This document shows, one piece after another, positions 1 to 7,662 of a stretch of DNA of 32,897 bases. Position 1 is the first letter of the stretch; each line of letters opens with the position of its first letter. Location of the stretch: NCBI GenBank assembly GCA_016192525.1, contig JACPTZ010000049.1:1-32897 (forward strand), written 5' to 3'. Source of the DNA: Planctomycetota bacterium (lineage in GTDB: Bacteria > Planctomycetota > MHYJ01 > JACPTZ01). The notes under the pieces are model-generated. The model saw only the letters and a program-made list of their open reading frames with translations. It was not told where the DNA came from and searched no databases. The position numbers and the translations under genes were made by a program.

Positions 1-474
1 CCCCGCTTTCTGAAGTCGGACTTCCCGCCCCGCTACGCGGCCTACTATGGCCCGAAGAGCCTGGAGACGACGACGGCGGCCGTCGGACAGTTCTGCGAGG
101 GGGCGCGGCATGTCTCCATCTTCGGCGACTGCAACGAACTCAGCCGCCATGCGATCGAGTGGGGGGTGCGACGCTGGAGGGGCGGGGCGGAGGCGACCTT
201 TGAATCGCGCCGCTCCCGTCCGATTCCGAGAAACCTGGAGGACGGACCGAGCCGCGAGTCGGAGGCGTTCGCGTACTGGCTGGAACACACGGAGGCCGAC
301 GCGGTGGTCGCCGTCGAAGTCCCCGTGGGCTCGCCGCTCTACGGCAAGGTCTATCCGAGCTCCGATGCCGCGCAGGTGGAGATGCTGAGGACGCAGACGA
401 AGTTCCCGGACCAGATCTCGACCATCGACCCGGCGACGGGGTTGATCGTGAGGGTGTATCGAAAGGTGCGCTAA
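1..474 (+). CDS. C-terminal part of an unidentified protein, cut by the window edge
   Basis: Reading frame 1 is open from the first base to a TAA at 472-474, giving about 157 residues of the C-terminal end of a protein whose start lies outside the window. The visible part is soluble and mixed alpha/beta, with a phrase VSIFGDCNELSRHAIEWGVR and later ADAVVAVEVPVGSPLYGKVYP, ending VRVYRKVR. No transmembrane segment or catalytic motif is visible. The next gene in the same direction is a glycosyltransferase. I infer that this may be the soluble tail of a membrane glycosyltransferase or another polysaccharide-locus protein, but I do not recognise the family and the function is open. Confidence 0.6.
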   Translation, partial: PRFLKSDFPPRYAAYYGPKSLETTTAAVGQFCEGARHVSIFGDCNELSRHAIEWGVRRWRGGAEATFESRRSRPIPRNLEDGPSRESEAFAYWLEHTEADAVVAVEVPVGSPLYGKVYPSSDAAQVEMLRTQTKFPDQISTIDPATGLIVRVYRKVR

Positions 475-515
475 TCCTGCTACGCTACTTTGATGGACCA
501 TCTTCCTGGCCGAGT

Positions 516-589
516 CCCCGAGTGGGCCCCGCAGCACGTGCTGCGGGGTCGTAACGAGGGGCCGGCCCTGAAGGCGGGGCGCCCGAGTC
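516..589. repeat. Intergenic palindromic repeat, partial inverted copy of the interior of the 28068-28285 element
   Basis: This spacer holds CCCCGCAGCACGTGCTGCGG, part of a larger palindrome, followed by GTAACGAGGGGC and AAGGCGGGGCGC. The reverse complement of the block matches 28147-28217 almost base for base: GCCCCTCGTTACG, then the same palindrome, then CTCGGG. It lacks the terminal inverted repeats of the 28068 element, so it is an interior fragment or a related solo repeat. It lies between the end of the partial gene and the first glycosyltransferase. Confidence 0.8.
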
Positions 590-633
590 TTACGTTTCAC
601 GTTTCACGTTTACGTTTTACGTTTTACGTTTTG
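590..633. repeat. Degenerate simple repeat, unit about TTTYACG
   Basis: A run of ACGTTTC/ACGTTTT units (ACGTTTCACGTTTCACGTTT and then three more TACGTTT units) sits just before the glycosyltransferase start at 646. It is much poorer in GC than its surroundings. It puts no recognisable Shine-Dalgarno sequence in front of the ATG. Confidence 0.75.
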
Positions 634-645
634 CCTTCCATTCCC

Positions 646-1812
646 ATGCGCATCGGCATCGTCTCCGGTACTTTTCACCCCGAGGCGGGAGGACCCCCGC
701 GGTACCTCCTGCGGCTCGCGACCACGCTCGTCGAGCGCGGCCACTCCGTCACGGTGGTGACGGCCGGGGACGCCGATCGCCCCCACCCCTATCCTTTCCC
801 CGTCCATCGCGTGAGCCGCCGGTACCGGCTGCCGGAACGGATGGCTCGGATGGGCCTCGCCGTGGCGCGCCGGCTCCGCGGCGCCGAACTCCTCTTCATC
901 AACGACCACGGAGTCGCGGCCATGACCGCCAACCTCGCGCTCCGCAAGCCGACGGTCATGAAGGTGGTCGGGGACATCACCTGGGAACTGGCGGTCCGGC
1001 GGGGATGGACGACGGCCGACATCGACGCCTTCCAGTCCGAGCCGCTCACCGGAAAGGCGGCCTGGACGCGACGGGTGCAGACGGCGCAGGCGCGGCAGGC
1101 GGACCGGATTCTGACCCCCGCGGAATACCTGAAACGCCTGATCGCGGGGTGGGGAGTTCCCGAGGAGCGGGTGCGGGTGGTGCGGAATGCCGTCGATGTC
1201 GATCACTATGCAGTACCGACGTCGCGTGAGTCGGCGCAGACGGAGACGGGGCTGGCGGGCCGGTGGCTCGTCACGATCGCCCGTCTCACCCCGTGGAAGG
1301 GGATCGATGCGGTGATCCGGGCCCTCGCCTCGCTTGACTCCGCCATCGGACTTTGCGTGGTGGGAGACGGTCCGATGCGGGGCGCCCTGGAGTCGCTCGC
1401 CCGCGAGCGCGGCCTGGCGGACCGGGTGCGGTTCGCCGGAGAAGTGGCGCAGGAGAAGACCGGGGCGTATCTGAAGGCCGCCGAGGTCTGCGTCCTGAAC
1501 TCCGGCTACGAGGGGATGTCGCACGTCCTGCTCGAGGCGATGCACGTGGGGGTCCCCGTCTGCGCCGCCGCCAGGGGAGGAACTCCCGAGATGGTGACCG
1601 ACGGCGATACGGGCCTGCTGGTCCCGTGGCGCGATGAAGCGGCGCTGGCGGACGCGCTCGGGCGACTGACCCGCGATGGGTCGCTGCGCGAGCGGCTCAT
1701 CGGAAACGCGCGGCGTCACGTGGCGGGGTACACGTGGGAGAAAACGGTGTCCGGGACGCTCGCCGTGTTCGAGGAGGCGGTCGCGGGTGGAGGACCGGAC
1801 CGGCGAAAGTGA
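646..1812 (+). CDS. GT4-family glycosyltransferase (GT-B fold)
   Basis: A 388-residue retaining glycosyltransferase of the GT4 type, expected to transfer a sugar from a nucleotide donor to a growing lipid-linked saccharide at the cytoplasmic face of the membrane. The N-terminal acceptor domain opens MRIGIVSGTFHPEAGGPPRY, with the glycine-rich loop typical of the family. The C-terminal donor domain has the usual core, VTIARLTPWKGIDAVIRAL then VVGDGPMR, and an E-x7-E motif (Glu289 and Glu297, in EGMSHVLLEAM). The open frame continues upstream to 490, but that part is translated repeat sequence, so the ATG at 646 is chosen. No clear ribosome-binding site precedes it. It is the first complete gene of the polysaccharide locus; donor and acceptor cannot be told. 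Confidence 0.93.
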   Translation: MRIGIVSGTFHPEAGGPPRYLLRLATTLVERGHSVTVVTAGDADRPHPYPFPVHRVSRRYRLPERMARMGLAVARRLRGAELLFINDHGVAAMTANLALRKPTVMKVVGDITWELAVRRGWTTADIDAFQSEPLTGKAAWTRRVQTAQARQADRILTPAEYLKRLIAGWGVPEERVRVVRNAVDVDHYAVPTSRESAQTETGLAGRWLVTIARLTPWKGIDAVIRALASLDSAIGLCVVGDGPMRGALESLARERGLADRVRFAGEVAQEKTGAYLKAAEVCVLNSGYEGMSHVLLEAMHVGVPVCAAARGGTPEMVTDGDTGLLVPWRDEAALADALGRLTRDGSLRERLIGNARRHVAGYTWEKTVSGTLAVFEEAVAGGGPDRRK

Positions 1813-1837
1813 GGATGAGAATCTCGGTAGACGAAGC

Positions 1838-1944
1838 GTAGGGGCGGGGCTTGCCCCCGCCCGCCTGCTCTGCGGCTCATCCCATCCTCAGGCGGGCGGC
1901 CGCAAGCCTGTCCTGAGCGAAGTCGAAGGGGGCCGCTCCTACAG
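1838..1944. repeat. Intergenic palindromic repeat with GTAGG-type inverted ends
   Basis: The block starts GTAGGGGCGGGG and ends GGGGCCGCTCCTAC, so its ends are imperfect inverted repeats. Inside are the hairpin GGGCGGGG-CTTGC-CCCCGCCC and the phrase CCTGTCCTGAGCGAAGTCGA, which resembles the TCCTGAG-containing arms of the repeat at 9825-9948. It fills the spacer between two glycosyltransferase genes and has no coding sense. Confidence 0.7.
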
Positions 1945-1956
1945 GGACTCGCCACC

Positions 1957-3114
1957 ATGCTCCACGTCCTCGCCATCTCGCTCGACGCCAGCCTTGCCGA
2001 TGCGGCCAATCCACACGGGGACGCCAAGGCGCGGCAGGTCCGGTATGCGGAGCTCGCCGGCCGACTGTCCTCCGTCGTCTATGCCCCGGACCTGCCGTCG
2101 GGCCGAATCGCGCTCTCGGATCGCTGCGAGGTGCACCACCCCGGATCGCGGCGCCGCTGGAGATTCATCCGCGACGCCGTCCGGATCGGCGAGGCCATTC
2201 ACCGGGAACGCCCCATCGACATCATCGCCACCCAGGACCCGTTCGGGACCGGCCTCGTGGGACTCTGGCTCAAGAAACGCCTGGGCGTCCCGCTCAACGT
2301 GCAGATCCACTCCGACTTCTTCGACAACCCGGAGTGGCTGGCGGAGCGCACCCGCAATCGGCTGCTGCAGCATCTCGGAAAGTGGCTCGTGACGCACGCC
2401 GACTCCGTGCGCGTCGGCACCACGCTCGTCGGGGAGCGGGTGATCGCCCTCGGCGTGGATCGGGGCCGCGTGGCGGTCATCCCGGTGGCGGTGGACATCG
2501 GCCGTTTCTCCGGCGGGACGGACGCCCCGCTCCGGGAGCGCTGGCTCCAGCCGGGGGAGCGGCATGTCATCCTCTGGGCGGGTCGACTGGCCCCCGAGAA
2601 GGACCTCTCCACGCTCATTTGCTCATTTGTTCAATTGCGCAAATGGACAAGTGATGCAAGACTGGTCATCTGCGGGACCGGCCCTGAGGAGACGCGGCTT
2701 CGACGTGAGGCGGAATCCGCCGGGGTGGCGCCCGGCGTCACCTGGCTCGGCGCCGTGGAGCACGCGCGGATGCCGGAGCACTATCGGAGTGCCGACGTGG
2801 TGGCCCTGACCTCGCGGTACGAGGGGACCTCGCTCGTCCTGGCGGAGGCGGCCGCCTCCGGACGACCCGTGGTGTCGACGGCGGTCTCCGGCGCCGCCGA
2901 TCTGGTGCGGGACGGGGTCACGGGATACGTGGTCCCGATCGGCGACGCCGCGGCGGTGGCCGACCGGCTGAACCGCCTGCTCGCCGGCCCGGCCGGGGCG
3001 CGCGAGGTGGGCGAGCGCGGACGGGCGCACGTCACGGCCTGGTTCGACCCGGCCCGGACGACGGAGGCGATGGTGGGGTTTTGGAGGCAGACGGTGGAGA
3101 AGAACCGGGGCTGA
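1957..3114 (+). CDS. GT4-family glycosyltransferase
   Basis: A 385-residue GT-B glycosyltransferase. The N-terminal half is divergent (it begins MLHVLAISLDASLADAANP) but contains IIATQDPFGTGLVGLWLKKR, in the place where GT4 enzymes carry the acceptor-domain loop. The donor domain is standard: WAGRLAPEKDLSTLI, ICGTGPEE and E-x7-E (Glu289 and Glu297 in YEGTSLVLAEAAASGRPVV), followed by GVTGYVVPIGD. The ATG at 1957 has a weak AGGGA about 13 bases upstream, inside the preceding repeat. A patch at about 2615-2665 is strikingly AT-rich compared with the rest of the gene, but it keeps the frame and the normal spacing. It works next to two other GT4 genes, so a successive sugar-addition role is inferred. 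Confidence 0.93.
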   Translation: MLHVLAISLDASLADAANPHGDAKARQVRYAELAGRLSSVVYAPDLPSGRIALSDRCEVHHPGSRRRWRFIRDAVRIGEAIHRERPIDIIATQDPFGTGLVGLWLKKRLGVPLNVQIHSDFFDNPEWLAERTRNRLLQHLGKWLVTHADSVRVGTTLVGERVIALGVDRGRVAVIPVAVDIGRFSGGTDAPLRERWLQPGERHVILWAGRLAPEKDLSTLICSFVQLRKWTSDARLVICGTGPEETRLRREAESAGVAPGVTWLGAVEHARMPEHYRSADVVALTSRYEGTSLVLAEAAASGRPVVSTAVSGAADLVRDGVTGYVVPIGDAAAVADRLNRLLAGPAGAREVGERGRAHVTAWFDPARTTEAMVGFWRQTVEKNRG

Positions 3115-3261
3115 CAGGCCCCGGTGCGGCGCTCGCGCGCCGCGCCCCACCGAAATCGGCCGGTCGCGGGCGGCGCCGGCGGCCTTCCGCCCGGGCGCGC
3201 CGCGCCAGCGGCGCATGCGGGACTATCAAGGGAGCCGGATGAGCCAAAGAAACCGGATCTC

Positions 3262-4341
3262 ATGCGACTCGTGATGCTCACCCAGAAAGTCGACCGCTAC
3301 GACGACCTCCTCGGGTTCGTCGCCCCGCTCCTCGCCCACCTCGCGCAGGAGTGCCGGCGGATCGACGTCTGCTGCCTGCAGGAAGGTCGACACGACCTTC
3401 CCCGAAACGTGCACGTCCATCCGCTCGGGAAGGACTGGACCCCGAAGAAGTCGAAGTGGGGCCTCCGTCTCGCCCGGCTGGCGGCCGGGTTTGTCGCCGA
3501 GGGAGATGTCGACGTCTGGTTCGGCCATATGAACCCGGAGTTCACGCTCGCGCTGGCCCCGTTCGCGAAGGCTTCCGGGCGGCCGCTGGTGATGTGGTAC
3601 GCCCACCGGGCCGTTTCGCTGCGACTCCGGGCGGCGCTGGCCGTCTGCGACGCCGCGGCCACCTCCGTCCCGGCCGGCCTCAGGCTCAAGAGCCGCAAGG
3701 TCCACGTCATCGGCCAGTGCATCGACACGGACGCGTTCGTTCCGCACAGCGAAGGCCCGACGGATCCACCCACGATCCTGGCCGTGGGACGAATCTCCCC
3801 CATCAAGGACACCCGAACGCTTCTGGGCGCCTTCCACCGCCTCGTCGAGGAGCACGGCGACCGTGACGCCCGCCTCCGGATCATCGGGGAGGCGGCCTTG
3901 CCAGCGGACCGCGGGTACGAGGCGGAGTGTCGGGAATTCGTACGAAAGCACGGCCTGGGCGGCCGGGTGGACTTCGCCGGGAAGGTGGCGCACTCATCGC
4001 TCCCGGCGATCGTGGCCGCAAGCGCGGTGGGCGTGAACCTCGCGCCAACGGGGGCGGTGGACAAAGCGGCGCTGGAATCCATGGCCTGCGGGGTGCCGAC
4101 AGTGGTCTGCAATGAGACCTTCAGCCAGTTCTTCTCGGCGGAGGACCCCCGCCGGCTGCTCTTCCGGGCCGGCGACGCCGCGGACCTCGCCGTACGCCTG
4201 CGCGATGTCCTCTCCCTCCCGCCGGCGACCCGCGCCTCCATGTCCCGCCGCCTCCGCGGGATGGTGATCCGGGAGCACAGCGTGGAGCACATGACGAGGG
4301 GGTTGATGAGGATCTTCGGCGCGGTGCGCACGGGCGGTTAG
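3262..4341 (+). CDS. GT4-family glycosyltransferase (divergent catalytic motif)
   Basis: A 359-residue GT-B protein beginning MRLVMLTQKVDRYDDLLGFV. The donor half is recognisable from ILAVGRISPIKDTRTLLGAF, LRIIGEAAL and the late ALESMACGVPTVVCNE. The usual first glutamate of the E-x7-E motif is not in place (the region reads TGAVDKAALESM), so only the second one is kept; GT4 relatives with this change exist. The frame is open back to 3124, but the extra 46 residues are arginine/proline/alanine-rich low-complexity sequence, so I start at the ATG at 3262. A 147-bp GC-rich spacer separates it from the previous gene. The acceptor is unknown; it is the third glycosyltransferase in a row. Confidence 0.88.
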   Translation: MRLVMLTQKVDRYDDLLGFVAPLLAHLAQECRRIDVCCLQEGRHDLPRNVHVHPLGKDWTPKKSKWGLRLARLAAGFVAEGDVDVWFGHMNPEFTLALAPFAKASGRPLVMWYAHRAVSLRLRAALAVCDAAATSVPAGLRLKSRKVHVIGQCIDTDAFVPHSEGPTDPPTILAVGRISPIKDTRTLLGAFHRLVEEHGDRDARLRIIGEAALPADRGYEAECREFVRKHGLGGRVDFAGKVAHSSLPAIVAASAVGVNLAPTGAVDKAALESMACGVPTVVCNETFSQFFSAEDPRRLLFRAGDAADLAVRLRDVLSLPPATRASMSRRLRGMVIREHSVEHMTRGLMRIFGAVRTGG

Positions 4342-4404
4342 GGGCGGATGCCGCTATTCCGCGCCCGGTTCGTTCTTTCAGCCCCGACGTGCCTTTGCGT
4401 AGGC

Positions 4405-4530
4405 AATCCGTTGTTGTTGTTGCTGTAGCTGCCGTTGCTGTTGTTGCCTTCGTTGTCTCTGTCCGTCGCTCCAATTCGCGTAATTCGCGCCATTCGCGGT
4501 TTCTCCCCTTCGCGTCATTCGCGGTCCCCG
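4405..4530. repeat. Simple-sequence tract: GTTGTTGTTGCTG run followed by ATTCGCG units
   Basis: The spacer before the flippase gene contains a run of GTT/GCT triplets (4410-4448), then repeated ATTCGCG units (AATTCGCGTAATTCGCGCCATTCGCGG, written here as one tract at about 4470-4530, with a last copy CATTCGCGG). It has a different base composition from the flanking genes and no coding sense on either strand that I trust. Confidence 0.6.
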
Positions 4531-4579
4531 CCCCCGCTCCTTGACGCCCCTCCCCGGGCGCGCTACCATCCGCGGCCGC

Positions 4580-6136
4580 ATGGCGAAGGAACTGGAACGG
4601 GTGCAGGCGGCCGGCGTCGCCGTGAACGTGACCACAACGCTCATCGCAGCGGCGCAATCGATGGTGGTGCTCCGGCTTCTGTCCCCCGAGGAGTTCGGCC
4701 TGATCGGCGTCGTCTCCGCCATCGGCACCCTGGCGGGGGTCGCCCAGCACTTCGGAGTCGGCCTCGGCACGCTCCAGCGGCTCGCCGGGGCGGAGGGGGC
4801 GGCAAGTCCGGGAATTCTGGTCGCCGGGCTCGTCACCCGCCTCGCCCTGTCCGTTCCGATCGCCGCCGCGCTCTTTCTCTCGGCCCCCTGGCTGGCGCCC
4901 GGATTCAGCCGCGACGAAAGGGTGGTCTCCGGTCTCCAGATCTTCTCGGGCATTCTCATCCTGCAGGGGATGGCCGAAGTCCTGATCTTCGCCCTGGGAG
5001 GTCTCTTTCGGTTCCGACGATTCTACGCGGTCAAGCTCGCCTTCTCCCTGGTGAGCGCCGTCCTCATCGCGAGCGGATGCTGGACCTCCGGTGTCTCCGG
5101 GTACTTTCTGGGCTCGCTGGCGGCCTGGGGGTTCGGCCTCATCCTCTCGTGGATCGCCCTCCACCGTGTCCTGCCGGCCCCCCTCCATTGGCCTTCGCGG
5201 GAGTGTCGACGCGCCCTCTTCGCCGATCTCTTCCGCGTCGGCCTCTACGCCCAGGTCGCGAAGATGTGCCAGACCGGTTTTCTGCAGGTTCCGGTCCTGG
5301 TGATGGGGTGGTTCGGAACGGACGCCCAGACCGGACTTCTCAAGTTTGCGCTCTCCGCGGCCGGACATCTCTATGTGGTGACCAACGCCGCCGTCAGCGC
5401 CAACATCGCCTACATGAGCCGCTGGCTGGCCGAGGGCGCCGGTACGGCAGGGGCGAACTTCGTGTCGAATTTCGAACGGGTCCTCTGGGCCTTCTCCGCG
5501 CTGTTCCTGATCCTGATGGCGCTGCCGGAGGAAATCGCCTTCGTCCTCGGAGGGGCCACCTATGCTCAGGCCGCGGGACTTCTCTCGCTGGGGCTCTGCG
5601 TGGTCTATGTGAACGCGCAGATGCTGGTCGTCTCCTACGGAGTCTCCTTTGCCGCGAACGACCTCCCGGGCTACGCGGGTTCCTTCGTGATCCTGATGGC
5701 GGTGACCCTGACAGGGGTTTCGGTCGTCACCGGCGAGGTCGGCACTCCGGAGTCGGCGCTGCTGGCCACGCTGGGGAGCGCGGCGCTGGGGACCCTCGTC
5801 GCCGCCGGCCGATCCTCCCTGAAGACGGGCATCTCTCCCTACACCCTGAAGGCCGCGGTTCTGCTCGCGGTCACCGGAGGCTCGGCGGCCGGGCTCCTCA
5901 CCTGGCACCCGGGACTGGAGGTGCGGATCGGGCTGGCCGCCGCCATCCTGGCCGGCTTCGCGGTTCTGGGGCGGGTGCTGGGCGTGATCGACGTGGTCGG
6001 GGTGATGGGTTCCCGTCTCTCGAAGAGGCGAACGACGGCCGTCGAGTCGCCTGCGGCGACCGGCGACGCGACGCCCTCCCCGCCTCCTCCGGCCGCCTCC
6101 GGGGACAACCCGGTCTCCGAATCCCTCCCGGGCTGA
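4580..6136 (+). CDS. Polysaccharide/lipid-linked oligosaccharide flippase, MOP superfamily
   Basis: A 518-residue integral membrane protein of the Wzx/polysaccharide-synthesis type, which moves undecaprenyl-linked repeat units across the inner membrane. The N-terminus carries the family hallmark: an early amphipathic helix followed by AAAQSMVVLRLLSPEEFGLIG, with the RxLspeefG signature. Roughly a dozen hydrophobic segments follow. The C-terminus is a hydrophilic proline/serine-rich tail after about residue 480. The ATG at 4580 is chosen because the upstream extension is not conserved in character. The central position in a cluster of glycosyltransferases supports export of their product. There is no accompanying Wzy or Wzz in view, so which export route it serves is open. 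Confidence 0.88.
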   Translation: MAKELERVQAAGVAVNVTTTLIAAAQSMVVLRLLSPEEFGLIGVVSAIGTLAGVAQHFGVGLGTLQRLAGAEGAASPGILVAGLVTRLALSVPIAAALFLSAPWLAPGFSRDERVVSGLQIFSGILILQGMAEVLIFALGGLFRFRRFYAVKLAFSLVSAVLIASGCWTSGVSGYFLGSLAAWGFGLILSWIALHRVLPAPLHWPSRECRRALFADLFRVGLYAQVAKMCQTGFLQVPVLVMGWFGTDAQTGLLKFALSAAGHLYVVTNAAVSANIAYMSRWLAEGAGTAGANFVSNFERVLWAFSALFLILMALPEEIAFVLGGATYAQAAGLLSLGLCVVYVNAQMLVVSYGVSFAANDLPGYAGSFVILMAVTLTGVSVVTGEVGTPESALLATLGSAALGTLVAAGRSSLKTGISPYTLKAAVLLAVTGGSAAGLLTWHPGLEVRIGLAAAILAGFAVLGRVLGVIDVVGVMGSRLSKRRTTAVESPAATGDATPSPPPPAASGDNPVSESLPG

Positions 6137-6199
6137 GCCCGGCGAAACGGCGGCGCGAGCACAGCACGGGGTCGATGCGGCACGGTCGCCAGAGCCCGC

Positions 6200-6907
6200 T
6201 CACCCCTGGAGATTTCGCTCCACGAACTCCTGGCGAAGGCCCGATCCGTAGAGCGCCCTTCCGAAGGTGAACTCGAGCGGACGCGCGATCCCGACATGGC
6301 GCTCCGGGAACCGGGAGGCGACCGCCACCGCATACACGGGGGCGAAGGGCTGCTCGTTGCAGCGGAGCACGATCGTGGTGAGACCGTACTTCCGGAACCA
6401 GCGGACGAGTCCCATCGGGGTGAACCGCCACCAGTCGCCGAAGTACTCCGAGTTGTGGCCGTGCTGGAGAACAGGGACGATCAGAATCACGGCATCCCGC
6501 GAGAGCACACACAGATTGGCGAAGGCGGTCTCGACTTCAAAGACGTGCTCGAGGGTGGTGTGGTTGAGAACGACGTCGAACCCGCCGTGGAGGGCGGATG
6601 GCAGGGGACGCGAGAGGTCCAGCGAGAGTTCCCCGGACCCCGAACTTCCGAGCCCTTTTTCGCGGTCTCCGGGGAGATTCGAGACCGCGTAGCGTGCGGC
6701 GTTGCGAAAGTAGTCGCGGTAGTGCCCTCCCGCGCCGTCCTCGTCGCGCCACCCCGAGACATTCAAGACGTCGCCCTGGAAGTGAGGCGCCACTTCCCGC
6801 AGGACGACGTTGGCGAACTCGCGGGGCTGGATCTGTTCCGGATCGAGGAGGCGATGGGCGGCGCCGCGGATGCAGCGATGCGCCACGGTGAGGAGGGTGC
6901 GCAGCAT
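6200..6907 (-). CDS. Class I SAM-dependent methyltransferase-like protein
   Basis: A 235-residue protein resembling Methyltransf_11-type enzymes. The usual motif I (D-x-G-x-G-x-G) is altered to VLNVSGWRDEDGAGGHYRDY, while the region after it is typical: FDVVLNHTTLEHVFEVETAF (motif II/III area), then VILIVPVLQHGHNSEYFGDWWRFTP. The last phrase is similar to VIWVPFLHPFHATDYWRYTP in the methyltransferase at 7054-7662, so the two are probably distant paralogues. The longer open frame starts at 7042, but the ATG at 6907 is preferred because the upstream part overlaps the facing promoter. It is the only minus-strand gene in the polysaccharide locus and is convergent with the flippase. The altered SAM motif leaves activity uncertain. 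Confidence 0.75.
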   Translation of the reverse strand: MLRTLLTVAHRCIRGAAHRLLDPEQIQPREFANVVLREVAPHFQGDVLNVSGWRDEDGAGGHYRDYFRNAARYAVSNLPGDREKGLGSSGSGELSLDLSRPLPSALHGGFDVVLNHTTLEHVFEVETAFANLCVLSRDAVILIVPVLQHGHNSEYFGDWWRFTPMGLVRWFRKYGLTTIVLRCNEQPFAPVYAVAVASRFPERHVGIARPLEFTFGRALYGSGLRQEFVERNLQG

Positions 6908-6972
6908 GAGCCGAGAGTCTATGCGGACGAATGGCTCCCCGCCAGAGATTTCGGGACCCTGAGCCGCGACGA

Positions 6973-7001
6973 TTGACTTCCCTCGACCGGCCCCGTACCA
7001 T
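6973..7001 (+). promoter_or_regulatory. Candidate sigma70-type promoter for the methyltransferase-glycosyltransferase run
   Basis: TTGACT (6973-6978) and TACCAT (6996-7001) are separated by 17 bases, in the divergent spacer between two methyltransferase genes. The downstream ATG is at 7054. Seen in sequence; activity is inferred. Confidence 0.55.
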
Positions 7002-7053
7002 ACGCGCGCCCGCCGCGCGGCCGGGGACCGGAAGTACCACACGGACCGATATC

Positions 7054-7662
7054 ATGAGCACCGAGAACAGCCTCCTGCTGAAGGTCGTCCCGCCGGGCAC
7101 CGGGTCGGCTCTGGACCTCGGCGGCTCGCTGGGCCTCCTCCGGACCGGCCTCGAGGCGCTCGGATACCGGTACGTCAACCTTGACCTTGGTGCGCCCGCC
7201 GGCGGCGGCCCCACCTGCCGGGGAGACGCCCACCGGTTGCCGCTGCGAGGCGCGTCCCTGTCCCTGGTGGCCAGCAAGGACACGCTCGAACACTTCGTCG
7301 ATCCCCAGCGCGTCGTCTCGGAGGTGCTCCGGGTGCTGCGCCCCGGGGGACTGTTTGTGATCTGGGTGCCTTTCCTGCACCCGTTCCACGCGACCGACTA
7401 CTGGCGATATACCCCGCTCGCCCTGAGGATGATGCTGAGGGAGTTTGAGATTCTCTCCTTCGAGAGCCCGCACTGGGTGTTCACCGTCGTTGGACTGGCC
7501 GCCGTGGAGGCGCTGAAGCGGATCCATCTGGGGTTCCTGGATCGCCCGGTGCGGCGTCTCTGCGGATGGCTCGACGGAATCTGCATGGCGGGCCGGACGC
7601 AGCCGGCGAGCTTCGCCGCCGCCTACCGGATCGTCGCCCGGAGGACCGGTCCACCCTCATGA
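7054..7662 (+). CDS. Class I SAM-dependent methyltransferase
   Basis: A 202-residue Methyltransf_11-type enzyme. Motif I is SALDLGGSLGLLRTGLEALG (residues about 18-37), the aspartate at the end of strand 2 is in YVNLDLGAP, and LVASKDTLEHFVDPQRVVSE plus VLRPGGLFVIWVPF are the classical motif II/III blocks. The ATG at 7054 lies about 50 bases after a good promoter and removes an unlikely arginine-rich extension. Its stop overlaps the next gene's start by four bases (ATGA at 7659-7662), so the two methyltransferases are translationally coupled. Within a sugar-polymer cluster I infer methylation of a saccharide or lipid carrier; the substrate is not determinable. Confidence 0.88.
   Translation: MSTENSLLLKVVPPGTGSALDLGGSLGLLRTGLEALGYRYVNLDLGAPAGGGPTCRGDAHRLPLRGASLSLVASKDTLEHFVDPQRVVSEVLRVLRPGGLFVIWVPFLHPFHATDYWRYTPLALRMMLREFEILSFESPHWVFTVVGLAAVEALKRIHLGFLDRPVRRLCGWLDGICMAGRTQPASFAAAYRIVARRTGPPS

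Noticed and set aside
490-645. N-terminal extension of the first glycosyltransferase.
   Set aside because: The 52 extra residues are translated palindrome and simple repeat. Family members start at MRIGIV-type sequence, which is the ATG at 646.
3124-3261. N-terminal extension of the third glycosyltransferase.
   Set aside because: It is arginine/proline/alanine-rich low-complexity spacer sequence, and the conserved start lies at 3262.
4121-5908. A 595-residue open frame on - across the flippase.
   Set aside because: It is very rich in Asp, Glu, Gly and Arg without domain structure, and opposite a clear membrane protein.
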